A stretch of DNA of 64,000 nt from NCBI GenBank assembly GCA_050184415.1, contig JBFXAJ010000003.1:62001-126000 (forward strand). The letters run 5' to 3'. Below the pieces are notes generated by a model that was not told where the DNA came from, made no database searches, and saw only the letters and a program-made list of their open reading frames with translations. Made by a program: the position numbers and the translations under genes. Origin of the DNA: JADLGL01 sp050184415. Lineage in GTDB: Bacteria > Pseudomonadota > Alphaproteobacteria > Rhizobiales > Kaistiaceae. Positions 19,109 through 29,300 of the stretch are shown in pieces; the stretch's first letter is position 1, and every line of letters begins with the position of its first letter.

Positions 19109-19753
19109 ATGAAGGGCGTAGCTCGACGTGAGCTCCTGAAGGGGGCGGCACTGTTATTGGGCGGCGGTCTGCCCGCGGCCACCATTTCCCGGGCGTTTGC
19201 GACATCGGAGGAATTTAGCCTCAGCTTTGATCCAGAAGCCGGCTTCGTTATCGATCCCGATGGCGGCCCGCTTCTGACGGACTACGTTTACCTTCGACTG
19301 TATGAAGCAGATAATGGCGCGCCCGACGCCAGCGGAAGATCTCAGCGGCCGGAGTTCGCCAGCCGCAAACCCGGCTGCATCCGCAACTTTGACGCTACGG
19401 GAACAGACCTCGAGATCGTCAATACCGGTAGCGTCATCACCGAGCTCGTCCTGATTGAACACCAGGTGATCTTCTGCACTTTGGCAAGTCACGGACCGAT
19501 GGAAGGCTTTGATACCGATCATGCGGGCGAATTCGCCAGCATGCAGCAGGATGCATTTGCGAGCGTTGATACAATCCCGCCGCGAGGTTCAGTATTGAAG
19601 CGAATTCAGTTCCCAGAGTGGAACGGGCAACAGCTCGCGAACATCTATTTCCGGGCGCGTGTGTCAACCCTTTGGTCTCCCGATATGCCCGTGGAACAGT
19701 GGGACTTTGCAGCCGACCCAACGGTGACTGAGTACCACTTGCGTGTCGCTTGA
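19109..19753 (+). CDS. Tat-exported hypothetical protein
   Basis: 214 aa. The start MKGVARRELLKGAALLLGGG is a twin-arginine signal (Arg-Arg-x-Leu-Leu followed by a hydrophobic core), with cleavage near AFA-TSEE. The mature part of about 185 residues is beta-rich with no family I recognise; it has two separated cysteines (in RKPGCIRN and IFCTLASHG). A site GGAGGCCGG precedes ATG 19109. It starts 65 bases after the phospholipase-like gene on the same strand, so the two are probably cotranscribed. It may be a partner or cofactor-carrying protein for that enzyme, but this is only positional. Confidence 0.65.
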   Translation: MKGVARRELLKGAALLLGGGLPAATISRAFATSEEFSLSFDPEAGFVIDPDGGPLLTDYVYLRLYEADNGAPDASGRSQRPEFASRKPGCIRNFDATGTDLEIVNTGSVITELVLIEHQVIFCTLASHGPMEGFDTDHAGEFASMQQDAFASVDTIPPRGSVLKRIQFPEWNGQQLANIYFRARVSTLWSPDMPVEQWDFAADPTVTEYHLRVA

Positions 19754-19869
19754 CAAAGCGGCCACTACGCTAGCCCACGATCACAACCGCCTGCAAAACT
19801 CCAGCGCGGCGAAAAACCGAAGGCCACCGACTACCGCTTGGGCCGGTTTGTTTGCTCCGACCCTGGCGT

Positions 19870-20289
19870 CTAGAAGGGGAATGAGGGGCATAGGTAACCG
19901 ACGTCAATTCGACCCGATTGCCTTTTTGCTAATCCCGGCTGGCCCAACATCCCAACGCCAGGCGCTAGCCACCTGACTTCCGCGTAAAACCTTATGGACC
20001 GGGTCGGGTCTCTATCGCAGACATTTCCATCGACGTTGATCGTGTGAAATTCTTGAGTTGCGACTTCCCTCGTTTCGACCAAGGTCCTGTCGGGCCAGAA
20101 ACTGATATCGTTCCGGATTAGAAGGTGAAATTCGACACCGACGCAATCCCGTGCGTCAGCAACAGCCAGAAGCGTTGGCGCAGCCTCCAAGAACAGTTCT
20201 ACACCTACTTCGCAAGCCGCTTTTGAGGGCGTTGATACCCCGACGGCTATTAGAAACGTAGCAATTGCTGACAACCCCCAAGTTCTCAT
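19870..20289 (-). CDS. Small secreted hypothetical protein
   Basis: 139 aa with a clear signal peptide (MRTWGLSAIATFLIAVGVS, cleavage near SKAACE). ATG 20289 has an AGGAG site nine bases upstream, which decides the start over the longer frame to 20415. The mature protein of about 115 residues has four cysteines (KAACEV, ARDCVG, NVCDRD, GYLCPS), which would fit two disulfides in the periplasm or outside the cell. I do not recognise a family. It is transcribed towards the Tat-protein gene and lies in the low-coding-density part of the island. Confidence 0.55.
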   Translation of the reverse strand: MRTWGLSAIATFLIAVGVSTPSKAACEVGVELFLEAAPTLLAVADARDCVGVEFHLLIRNDISFWPDRTLVETREVATQEFHTINVDGNVCDRDPTRSIRFYAEVRWLAPGVGMLGQPGLAKRQSGRIDVGYLCPSFPF

Positions 20290-20768
20290 AGATGATACTC
20301 CTGTTATGAATGCACCCGTCCATCGGTTCAGGCGGGAGCGCGTCGCGAGTATTATCTCCTTGGGCAACGCCTTAGGGCGGCCTCTTTGGTCGGCGATAAC
20401 GCCAAGGTAGCACACCTGGATCTACGAGTCCGGTCTATCTTTGGGCTGATTTCCCCTCTCCAATCAGAGATTACTCACAGCCAGCGTGTTAGGTTCGGCT
20501 TGTCGGTTGCGGTGCCGCTCAGGTCCAGTACGTCTGCATCGTCAATTGCGCACTGGACTATCGCGTTTCACTGAAGACCAGTTGGCATAGCCTTTTGTTC
20601 AGCCGCGCCCTGGAGCTCTTCACCTGCGCGGTTAGGTACCCCGCCAAGGCTCAGAACAAAGGTTGAGTGTTCCCCGCTTGGCTACGAAGGCCGCACCCAT
20701 CTGCGGTCAGAAATCGGCGTTGCTCATGCAGAAAGGGAGCGCCAGAGCTGTGCATAGACAACGTCACG
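20290..20768. other. No gene seen
   Basis: These 479 bases lie between two minus-strand genes. No frame has convincing codon use, and no RNA gene or repeat is apparent. The part next to 20289 must carry the promoter of the small secreted protein. The part next to 20769 may contain the terminator of the serine hydrolase operon, but I cannot find a clean hairpin with a U-tract. Confidence 0.5.
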
Positions 20769-21893
20769 CTACAGCGGCACGAACGCACTGATTGTCGCTT
20801 CAATCAAGGTCGCGACCGGCTCAAACGTGCGTCGGAAGGGCTGGTCCCCTGCACCGAGTGTATCGACGACGTTCTGCCAAACGACGACGAAATCAAGGTC
20901 GCGGAGCGTATCGCGCACCACGAGGCCCTCCGAGAAGGCGCTTAGGCCGCCCGTCTTCATCGGGCCCACGCCGACCTTGCTGTGCGTTGCTCGAAAGCGA
21001 CTGCCGGACGGCCAGATCGGGTTGGGCGGTATGATGCCGGTGTGATGAAACCAGGCACCGGCGCGTCTCATGAGGTCCTGCATGCCGGCGCTGCTAAGCG
21101 GCCCGACGAGGCGCCCGGACGGCGCGGGATCGGGGAAGGGTCGATCGAACAGCAGGGTGAGAAGGCGTGCGAGATGGACCGCCGTGGTCGCCTGCGCTGA
21201 CGGTCCGTCGTTCTTGCTTTCGATGCGGGCAGCGGGCCACTGCGTGCCAAATGCATAGTCGCCAGCCAGCCAGACGCCTTTCCCATCCTCGAAGAAGCCC
21301 TCGTCGGCGAGCTTTGCGTTGAGAAACGGATATCCGAGGCCGTGGATGGTCGTGGTTGCCCCCGGATTGTGGGCGTGAACGATCATGTTCTCGAACGCCG
21401 CCACCTGCGCGGGCGTGAAATCGACCAGGAAGTCCGAGCCGGGTGCGCCGAGCTGAAGCATCGCCCAATAGTTCGGCTTGCGGTTCTTGTCCTCCGGGCG
21501 GATCAGGGGCGACCCGCTGATCAACGCTGGGGTGTGCGCATCGATCTCCGGATTGAACTCTGCGTTGAGCGCAGCATCGATCGCCGCCCAGGTCGAGAGG
21601 CCGTTTGTCGCCGCGAGCTGATCGGCGCACGCCCGAAGGTCGAAGGCTGCGTACATCGCGGCGACCTTGATCAGGCTCGCCGAGTAGTGCTCCTCGTCGA
21701 TCCGGACACCGGCCCATGGATGGTCGTCGCGGCCTTCGTAGCCGGTGAGGGCCACGACCATCAGGGCGAGGCGATCGACATTCGGCGTCGATGTCAGGAG
21801 AAGCGCACCCTTCGCCGTCTCGAGCGCGGCCTGCATGAGGATGTGGGCGGTGGCGTTGAGTGGGTTTGGATACCGACCTGTGAACAGGCTCAT
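20769..21893 (-). CDS. Serine hydrolase of the beta-lactamase/penicillin-binding fold
   Basis: 374 aa without a signal peptide. A Ser-x-x-Lys motif is at 73-76 (HYSASLIKVAAMYAAFDL), in the position expected for the nucleophile helix of class A beta-lactamase-like enzymes, and a Lys-Thr-Gly triad occurs late (VGPMKTGGLS), matching the beta3 strand KTG. A possible second motif (Ser/Tyr-x-Asn) is not obvious. The fold is therefore likely, while drug resistance is not implied; peptidases and esterases share it. It is the last gene of the four-gene minus-strand operon with the actinoporin-like protein and the two giant proteins (96 bases after the former). The role in that set is unknown. Confidence 0.7.
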   Translation of the reverse strand: MSLFTGRYPNPLNATAHILMQAALETAKGALLLTSTPNVDRLALMVVALTGYEGRDDHPWAGVRIDEEHYSASLIKVAAMYAAFDLRACADQLAATNGLSTWAAIDAALNAEFNPEIDAHTPALISGSPLIRPEDKNRKPNYWAMLQLGAPGSDFLVDFTPAQVAAFENMIVHAHNPGATTTIHGLGYPFLNAKLADEGFFEDGKGVWLAGDYAFGTQWPAARIESKNDGPSAQATTAVHLARLLTLLFDRPFPDPAPSGRLVGPLSSAGMQDLMRRAGAWFHHTGIIPPNPIWPSGSRFRATHSKVGVGPMKTGGLSAFSEGLVVRDTLRDLDFVVVWQNVVDTLGAGDQPFRRTFEPVATLIEATISAFVPL

Positions 21894-21989
21894 TGATCTT
21901 CTCCCATGGACGCATCGTCGCTCCGATCGTCGGAGCCAGCTTCCTGCTAGCCGGCGGCGGCTCGCAGATGAGGACCCCGTAACGGCCAG

Positions 21990-22967
21990 CTAGATGGTGA
22001 CCACGCGAGCGCCGTTTACAGGATCCCAAACGATCGTCCCTCCCTGAAACTCGTTGGTCCGGCCGTTCGCCGCGCCTCCCCACGGCATCTCGTCGGTGAC
22101 GGGATAACCGAGGAAGCCCTGCTCCCAGTTGTTCTCGCGCCACTTGGCGCGGATGTCACCGTGCACCTCATGCACCGCCAGCATCGGATCGGTCGGATGC
22201 AACTGCGGATGCCAGTAGATGGATCCGTGCATCACCTGCGTGGGGAACACCAGCTGGAAGTGGTTGAACCGGCCTTGAGTGTCCAGCGTGCTCCGCTCGT
22301 CGGTGAACGGATACCCGTAGCCCTGGTGTCCGAGCTGCGCATACTTCTTGAGGATCGCGCCGTGCACCATGTGCGCGCCGGTGCTTGGGCTCCAGAAGAT
22401 CGAGGCGTTCTGGAAGTGCTGGAAGCGGCCGTAATTATCCGGCGCAGCCTGCTCCAGGCCGACCGGCAGGCCAAGGAAAACGCCGTGAGCGGCGAGCCCG
22501 GCGACTTTCTCGGGGATCGAGTTGAACTCCAAGATTCGCGCCGAGACGTCGAAGCGCATGTGCGCCTTTTCACTGCCGCCGCCCCTGATCGATCGCTGGT
22601 CGTAGCGCGGCCCGACGTCGTCAACGATGACGGCGCTGGCGTCGTTCGTGCCGATGAAGGGAACGTTCCATGTGATAGTGATGAAGTACCCGGCGCCGAC
22701 GTAGGTGACCGATCCTTCGGTACCGGTACCGACGCTGAAGGCTGCGTCGCGCGCGCTGAAGATGCTCGATTTTCCGGGAGGGACAACGAAGTCCGGCGGC
22801 TCGTGGAAGACACCATGTTTCAGCTGGTCGCGGATTCTTCGCAGTTCGAGCTTGGTATTGTTGTCGAACTGAATGATCGCCGACCTTGTGCCATTCAGCG
22901 CATGCAGGACAGTGATGAACGCCTCGGTGGCGGCCGTCGCCGCTCCAACTGTTTCCGCTATTGCCAT
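21990..22967 (-). CDS. Actinoporin-like protein with C-terminal LGFP repeats
   Basis: 325 aa, no signal peptide. Residues 1-120 or so resemble actinoporins, pore-forming toxins of sea anemones: an amphipathic start (AIAETVGAATAATEAFITVL, compare the actinoporin N-terminal helix), then RSAIIQFDNNTK, KHGVFHEPPDFVVPPGKSS, VGTGTEGSVTYV and ITWNVPF, in the same order as actinoporin strands. Residues 160-325 or so are three to four LGFP repeats (FLGLPVG, GRFQHFQNASIFWSPSTGAH, QGYGYPFTDE, GFLGYPVTDE, FQGGTIVWDP), a module that binds cell-wall or surface polymers in actinobacteria. A site AAGGACC lies nine bases before the ATG. Membrane damage or adhesion at a cell surface is the inference. It sits third in a four-gene operon. 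Confidence 0.7.
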   Translation of the reverse strand: MAIAETVGAATAATEAFITVLHALNGTRSAIIQFDNNTKLELRRIRDQLKHGVFHEPPDFVVPPGKSSIFSARDAAFSVGTGTEGSVTYVGAGYFITITWNVPFIGTNDASAVIVDDVGPRYDQRSIRGGGSEKAHMRFDVSARILEFNSIPEKVAGLAAHGVFLGLPVGLEQAAPDNYGRFQHFQNASIFWSPSTGAHMVHGAILKKYAQLGHQGYGYPFTDERSTLDTQGRFNHFQLVFPTQVMHGSIYWHPQLHPTDPMLAVHEVHGDIRAKWRENNWEQGFLGYPVTDEMPWGGAANGRTNEFQGGTIVWDPVNGARVVTI

Positions 22968-23027
22968 GGACGTTGGTCCTTCGGTTGGAGGCTTTCGCCA
23001 ATTCGCCTACTGTGGTCGCCTTTCCAA

Positions 23028-26000
23028 TCAGGATGCATTGACAGAGAGGATCGGGCCCATCCGCCCAACCGGATCGATGACGGCCAGCCGGACGACCAAC
23101 GGCGCGCCTGCATCCGTGCCCAGGACAGGCACTTCGAGCACGACCGTTCCCGTCTGCGGAAGGGCGGGCCACGGACTTGACGAAGCACCGGCGCCGCCGG
23201 CGAATGCCGGCAAGATCGATTGACTTGGCCACTGAACCCAAACCGCAAGACGGTACTGGTCCACTGCTTTCGGATGGGCAGCGGGCGGATCGGCGATCGC
23301 GACGTTCAGGGTCAGCGTGTCGGGTGTCGCGCCCGCGGCCCGGGTGATCGTGACTAACTCAGGAGCGAGGACGGCCGGCGGATCGGGCGGCACCCGCATC
23401 AAGAGACGCGGCGCCGAAGGGAGGCTCCTGGGTCTCTGGTGGGGCTGCGTGCCCGAGGGATCAGTGGCCCGGACCTCGCCCGCAATCTCCGTGTAGCGGG
23501 CGGGCAGGCGTCGTTCCGGGGGCAGCCGCACCTCGGCCCAGTACACATACCGTACGAACGGCTCAAGCCCCCGATCGGCGTTCCGATCCTCGAACTCAAC
23601 CGCGAACGCTGGGCCTTCCGTCGCCAGAGCCATCGGCTCGTCGGCAATCGTGCGGGCGTAGATGGGATCGGCGACCGCGCCAACGGCACGACGAAGGTAG
23701 GCCCGTGGTGGTTCCTTTCCAGGCTTGGTCGGATCGAACAGGCCGGGTTCGTCACGCTTCAGCGACACTAGATCGATAGCCTCGGACGACACTTGAAGGC
23801 GGGCAAAGCCGGTGGTGGGTTCGACCAGCCCGTCAAGTCGCGGCGCCTGGGGCCGGCGACTTTCCGGGACCGCAACCGGCACGATGCCGCAACGCTCGAA
23901 GGCTGGCTCGCCGCCGTCAGGCCCCAAGGGAACGACGCGGAGGAACTGCACGGTCTGGAGGGTTCGCGGCAGCTTCCCCTCGAACCGGACCTGGTTGTCC
24001 GCCCCAGCGGTCAGCGGAGGGTCGGTCATGAGCCGGAACAGGCGCTTCTCGCCGCCCGCGCCGTTCCTGACTTTCTCACATCCCACGGCAGCAACGAGGC
24101 CACGGGACGGCGCCGCTTCCGCAGGCTGCTCGGCAAGCTCGGCGGGCTGGATCTGAAGGGCCGCCTGGTCGGTCAGATAGACCCGATGCCGAGTGCCGGC
24201 CGCCGCGTCCCAATCGAGCCGGACCTCGACGTCGGGCGATGGTCCCGGCGCGCTCGACCAGTAGAGGCCGACACCGGTCAAGTACGTCTTCGGAGGACGG
24301 ACGTCGGTGATCGTGAAGGAATGTTCAGCCAGCGCCGACGGCGTTCCGGCGGTGTCGACGTAGCGGCCGACCAGCTTGAATGCCCGACGCTCCTGCGGCG
24401 CGAGCGGCGGCACGGGTAGCAGGATTTCTTGGATGCCCGCGGTTCCGACGTCGATCGGATCGCCTGGGGCGTCGATTCCGAGCGCGAGGCTCGCGATCGT
24501 CAGCGAGCCCGGGGCGAGATCATCGACGCGTGGAACTACGATCGCACTGTGCACCCTGGACCCGTCCGTCTCGTTGAACAGGTCCGCGACCTCGGGCCAG
24601 GGACGCGGGACCGCAACCGTCACCTTCATCGTTCCCGGGGACAGCGGCGACAACGACGTTCGATCGAGATCTTCAACGGGCTCGAAGTGGAACCGCAGGA
24701 TGGGCTTCGGCGGCGCGGGTCGTGGGGGCGCCCCGACAGTGAACACGCGTTCGACGCCAAACCGGCCAAAGAAATCGGACGCTCGGACGGCGAACTCCAT
24801 GCCGCCGTCCGAGGGGATATCGTAGTCCGACAAGATGGCCGCCGCCCGCTGGACCTTCGACGGGAGCCCCAGTTCCTGCTGCCGGCTGTTTGCCTCCACT
24901 TCGTGGCCGAAGATACCTGGCTCAGCCCGCCCGCTTGACTCGAGAATGGCGTGACGGGTTTTCCATGATCCCGATTCATTGCGCGCGAGGGCGCTCAGCG
25001 AGGCGAGCGGCAGGTCTGGGAACGCAAAGCTCGAACGAAAGCTGCTGCTGGCGCGACCCTCGCGCGACTGTTCCCATTCCCTTCGGTAGATCTGCGGCTC
25101 GGGCACCGCGGGCGCCAGCCAGGGCTTGACCGGCGCGGCGTAGGTCACGAACGGCGCCACGGCGAGCCCCTCGCCTCGAACCCGTTCGACCCGCTCGGCA
25201 ATCCTGTCGGCGACGTCTTCCCCGGTCGCTTCAAAGAGCCCGCGGACGTAACGCTCGAGCAGCGTGTCGCCATAGGGAGCCGGACCCTGCAGCAGCGCAG
25301 TGACGTCAACGCCAAAGCGGGCGAAGTCGCGCGGCGCGAGCGCAAATAGCCCGACGATGGCAAGCGTGCTCCAGGAGCCGCCGCCGGCGTCGGGCAGCTC
25401 GTCGATCCTGTCGGAAAAGCCAAGGTATCGCGCAATGCCGGGATCGCTCGCGGCGACCTGGATGCAGCTCAGCCGATGGGTATCGGCGAATTGCCGTGAA
25501 CCGGTTCGGGTGGGAGGCAACTCCGTGAGGTCCCGTTGCATCCAGGGCGCCACCGGATCGCTGACCATTCGGGCGATGAGGCTGTCGAGCCCGAGGCCGG
25601 CCTCCATGGCCTCGGTCATCGACTTAACGCGCGTCACCTCGTCGTTGCCGTCGGCAGATGTGAACGGGCCGAAAGGCGCATCCATCGCGTTGAGCCGGAG
25701 TGGATGCCCGGTATCGACGCGGCGCATCCCATCGTCAGGACCGTGGAGGCCGACATACCAGGTGTGAGGCCCGCGGATCGGGAGGGAAAGCAGTGAGAAC
25801 GGGCGCTGGCCGACCACCTCCAAGACGGACGTAATTGGAACGGCGCGATGGCGGACCACCACCTGCCCGCCGCTTCCCCAGACCCTGAGACGGTGAAAGA
25901 CCGGCGCGGAGAAGCGCCACGGCTCGCCATCGCGCACGGCAATCGTCCGACCATGTTGGTCAAGGAGCGCGGCCTGCCGGATCGACGCCGCGCCACCGTC

Positions 26001-26312
26001 CAGCTCGACAAGAACGGTTGTCCACTCCGCGTCGACACGAAACACCGGCGTGACGTCGAGAACGCCGTGCTCGCCGAGGTCCGCCGGCTGCGGGACTGGC
26101 CGCCCATCGAGGTCCGTGATGCCGATCGTGGTCTCCGGGAGCTCGCCAAAGCCAAAGCCGTAGACGAGGAACGGCGCTAATGGAAAGCTGGCGCCGAGCC
26201 CGGCATAGAGACGGATATGCGTGCCGGGCAGGAGGTCCGGCTCCGCCCCATCGGGCTCGACGGCAAAGGAATAGGCCGATAGGATCTCGGGCGGGGCTAG
26301 GATGGACGCCAT
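23028..26312 (-). CDS. Large beta-rich hypothetical protein (1094 aa)
   Basis: 1094 aa starting MASILAPPEILSAYSFAVE; the start codon overlaps the stop of the 1809-aa gene by one base (TGATGG), so the two are translationally coupled. No signal peptide or membrane segment is seen. The protein is rich in short beta-like stretches, prolines and aspartates, and the C-terminal half contains several segments spaced like fibronectin-type or Ig-like domains (for example PSPDVEVRLDWDAAAGTRHR, then YVYWAEVRLP). I cannot name a family. Size, coupling and composition suggest it forms a complex with its neighbour. The next gene encodes the actinoporin-like protein, 60 bases on. Confidence 0.75.
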   Translation of the reverse strand: MASILAPPEILSAYSFAVEPDGAEPDLLPGTHIRLYAGLGASFPLAPFLVYGFGFGELPETTIGITDLDGRPVPQPADLGEHGVLDVTPVFRVDAEWTTVLVELDGGAASIRQAALLDQHGRTIAVRDGEPWRFSAPVFHRLRVWGSGGQVVVRHRAVPITSVLEVVGQRPFSLLSLPIRGPHTWYVGLHGPDDGMRRVDTGHPLRLNAMDAPFGPFTSADGNDEVTRVKSMTEAMEAGLGLDSLIARMVSDPVAPWMQRDLTELPPTRTGSRQFADTHRLSCIQVAASDPGIARYLGFSDRIDELPDAGGGSWSTLAIVGLFALAPRDFARFGVDVTALLQGPAPYGDTLLERYVRGLFEATGEDVADRIAERVERVRGEGLAVAPFVTYAAPVKPWLAPAVPEPQIYRREWEQSREGRASSSFRSSFAFPDLPLASLSALARNESGSWKTRHAILESSGRAEPGIFGHEVEANSRQQELGLPSKVQRAAAILSDYDIPSDGGMEFAVRASDFFGRFGVERVFTVGAPPRPAPPKPILRFHFEPVEDLDRTSLSPLSPGTMKVTVAVPRPWPEVADLFNETDGSRVHSAIVVPRVDDLAPGSLTIASLALGIDAPGDPIDVGTAGIQEILLPVPPLAPQERRAFKLVGRYVDTAGTPSALAEHSFTITDVRPPKTYLTGVGLYWSSAPGPSPDVEVRLDWDAAAGTRHRVYLTDQAALQIQPAELAEQPAEAAPSRGLVAAVGCEKVRNGAGGEKRLFRLMTDPPLTAGADNQVRFEGKLPRTLQTVQFLRVVPLGPDGGEPAFERCGIVPVAVPESRRPQAPRLDGLVEPTTGFARLQVSSEAIDLVSLKRDEPGLFDPTKPGKEPPRAYLRRAVGAVADPIYARTIADEPMALATEGPAFAVEFEDRNADRGLEPFVRYVYWAEVRLPPERRLPARYTEIAGEVRATDPSGTQPHQRPRSLPSAPRLLMRVPPDPPAVLAPELVTITRAAGATPDTLTLNVAIADPPAAHPKAVDQYRLAVWVQWPSQSILPAFAGGAGASSSPWPALPQTGTVVLEVPVLGTDAGAPLVVRLAVIDPVGRMGPILSVNAS

Positions 26313-29300
26313 CAGGGGTCCCCCGCAAAGCCGGGCGCGATTGGAAGCGTCAGCCTGCCGACGACAGGCTTTGGCGGATTGGCGCCTTTCTTGCCCGTCG
26401 CCTTGAAAACAAGCGTGGCGCCGGCGGCGGGAGCGAACGGCATGTCGGTGACGTAAACAAGGCGCGATCCCGACCGGTCGCGGCGGCGCACGTTGAAGGC
26501 GGCTGCCCCACCGTCCAAGGCGAGGCTCAAGGCATCGAGTGTCAGTCGCCCTGGCCGATGAATCGGCTCCGGCGACTCGATCATCAGCCCGGCGAACAGC
26601 CAGCCATTCGCCCCGTCTGGTGCCCATAGCCGGCTAAGCCGCGGCACCGCCGTCACCGGCCAGCCTTCCAGCCCAAGCGCCGCCAGCGCGTTCTGATAGG
26701 AGAGGTCGTCATCTTCGACGACGCCGCGAAGCAGCCCGAGGCCGGAGATCGCGAGATCGCCCACGGTAACCGATGCATGCTCCGGCGAATTGGGTCCGTC
26801 CAAGGCGAAGCCCAGGCCTGCCCACATGTCCTCCGGCGATAGCCATCGGGAGGTTCGGAACGAGACGCCCGGGAGGCGGCCGTTGGCGAACGTCTCGGAC
26901 TTCGCAAGGACATAGACCTCATACCAGGCCTCCGGCTCGAGCTTCGCATCGGCCGTTCCCGTGGCGCCTGGCAGCGGCTGAGCGCACCCCGCGAGGAGGG
27001 CGTCCTCATAGCGAATCTTGTCTGCCGCGCCTAAGAATGACGGGTCGGTTGCGAACGCCCAGACCATTTCGAGGATCGACGGCGCGGCGTGCTCGTCCCC
27101 TGGCCGATCCGTCCGCCGCACGGCCGTCACGAGCTCGAACTCGTACGCCTTGGCCAACGCCACGACGTGATTCTGCGTGAAGTGAGCCTTGATGGGGTCA
27201 TCACAGAATTGGAACTGTTCACTTCGTGCCGGTTCGTAGCCGGCGAAGTAGCGCGCGATCATCTCCGGCTCGAAAACGTCCTGGCGGTCATGCAGAAACG
27301 CCGCGTAGGTGAGGTGGCCGGCAATGGGCTTCTCCGCCGCGCTGGGCTTCTTGGCGGTGCCGAAGAAGAGCCGTCGCCGGGTTCGCTTGTCGCCACCTCC
27401 CACGGGCTCGTAGGTGTCCTTGTCGGTCTCGACCTTGATGGGCTGGGTGCTGCCGGTTTCGTAAAGCTCGCCGGACCAGACGAGGTCAACGTCGAGGCGG
27501 TAGAGCCGCTCCGGCGCTAGGATGGCGCGCTCGTGCTTGCCGAAACGGAGATGTTTTTTGGGCCCGGCCTGCTTGGCGGCATCGAGAACGGCGACGAGAT
27601 CCTGGATCGCGGCAAATTCCGCTGCGGCCGTGGCGGCGGCTTCGAACGTCATTCCGCGCAAGCCGACAATGCTCAGGGGGGCGCCGATGCGCCACGTCAC
27701 CCTTACCTGGGCGATGGCAATTTCGGCCGACTGCCGGAAGACGGCCGCGGCCTGGCCGGTGCCGAGATCCACGATGTCCGGGGTCCACCGGCTCAAATCG
27801 TCCTCGACGACAAATTCCTCAAAGCGCTCGGCTGGCTCGAAGATTCGCCTGTCGCCGATCACAACGAGCACGCCGTCGGTGATCGGTTCATCGATGTCGA
27901 TGTGAAGGCGCTGCGCAACAAAACCGCCGCGCTCGAGGAGCGGGCCAAGGCCGAAAGCCGGAAGCCAGGTGACGCAAGGGGTGACGACAGCGCCCATGAA
28001 TGGCCGCCCAAGACCGAGGTCGAGGCTGTCGTCGAAAGTAACGATCCGTGCCGGCGCCAGCCCGAACGACTGCGGCAGCGTGTGGACGAGATCGAGCGGC
28101 CGCTCGGCGAAGTCAATCGTCAGACCGAAGTGGTGCATCCGGGCATCCACCCGGCTGATCAACGGGTCCATGCTCACCGGGTCGGGCGGCAGCCGGAAGC
28201 CGCCTCCCTTGAGCGGACCCGAAAGGTAGCCGATCGCCCACGCCGGCATCGCCTTCGGGTGCGCGTTGCAGAGATTCGCGTTCGTACCGAGCGGATCGTC
28301 AGGCAGTTCCTTCCCGCCGTCCGAGCGACGGTTCACCCAGAGGTCGCCGCTGGTCGAGAAGAGGAGGAGCTCGCTGACGTCGCCTGCCTTCCCGTGCGGC
28401 ACCTGCCACCGTGCGGCCAGCTCCGCCGCGACGGCGGTGCCCAAACCCTCGACGGCGTCGGGCTCGTCCGTGACGTCGACGAGGGCCACACGGTCGAGAC
28501 GCCATTTGTAGCGAAGCATCTCGCTTCCGATCCTCTTCGGCGCTGCTGGCGCGCCGGGACCGAGGACGCCAGGAAATTGCTGCCCGGCCGTGGCCTGGTT
28601 GATTGCCGGCGGGAACACGAATGGCAGCACGATCATCGCGTCGGGCCAGATGCGGCGTTCGTCCGTGACGTCGGCCGGGTTCTCGAAGAGGTAGGTCAGG
28701 ATGCGGTAGCTGTCGTCGGTCAGGACCGCCGTCGTGCCCACCCGTCTCTGTTCGCGCTGGCCGCCGCCGAGGTCGACGTCCTCGTAGCGATCCAGCGGAT
28801 GGCGGTCCGGAGGCGGCAGCGTCGGCTTCTGGTCGGTGCCGAAAGAGATCGTCACCGTGCCTTCGACGTCGAAGAAGAGAAGCTCGATCCTGCCGGTGAC
28901 CTGCGCCCAGAGATACGTCGCTCCGCTTTGCGACTTGAAGAGGACCTCGGCCTGCACGCCGAGGGAGAACGGGCCGAGGTTGAGACTGCCGCCTGCGCGG
29001 CCGCAGCCCGCGAGGGTCGTTGGTCTCGCGCCAATGAGGATGTCGAGGCTCGCGTGGAGCTCGGCCCAAGCGATCGGGCGCGCCCCGAACTGGCTTCTAA
29101 GCGAAAAGCCGAAGGCGATGACGAAGCCGTCCGTGAGATTGATCGGGCCCGTCGGCAAATGCCGTCCGTGCGGCCAGCCGAGGACACCCTTCCCGCGGAC
29201 CATGAGATACGCCTCGGCGCCGATGTCGAGGATGTCGGGGAGGACCTTGGCTGAGATGGGACCGATTTCGCGGCCCTGACCAGGATAACCGTCGGCTCCG

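Noticed and set aside
20769..21893. Calling this gene an antibiotic-resistance beta-lactamase
   Set aside because: Only the Ser-x-x-Lys and Lys-Thr-Gly patterns are visible; there is no signal peptide and no clear Ser-Asp-Asn or Glu166 motif, so resistance is unsupported.
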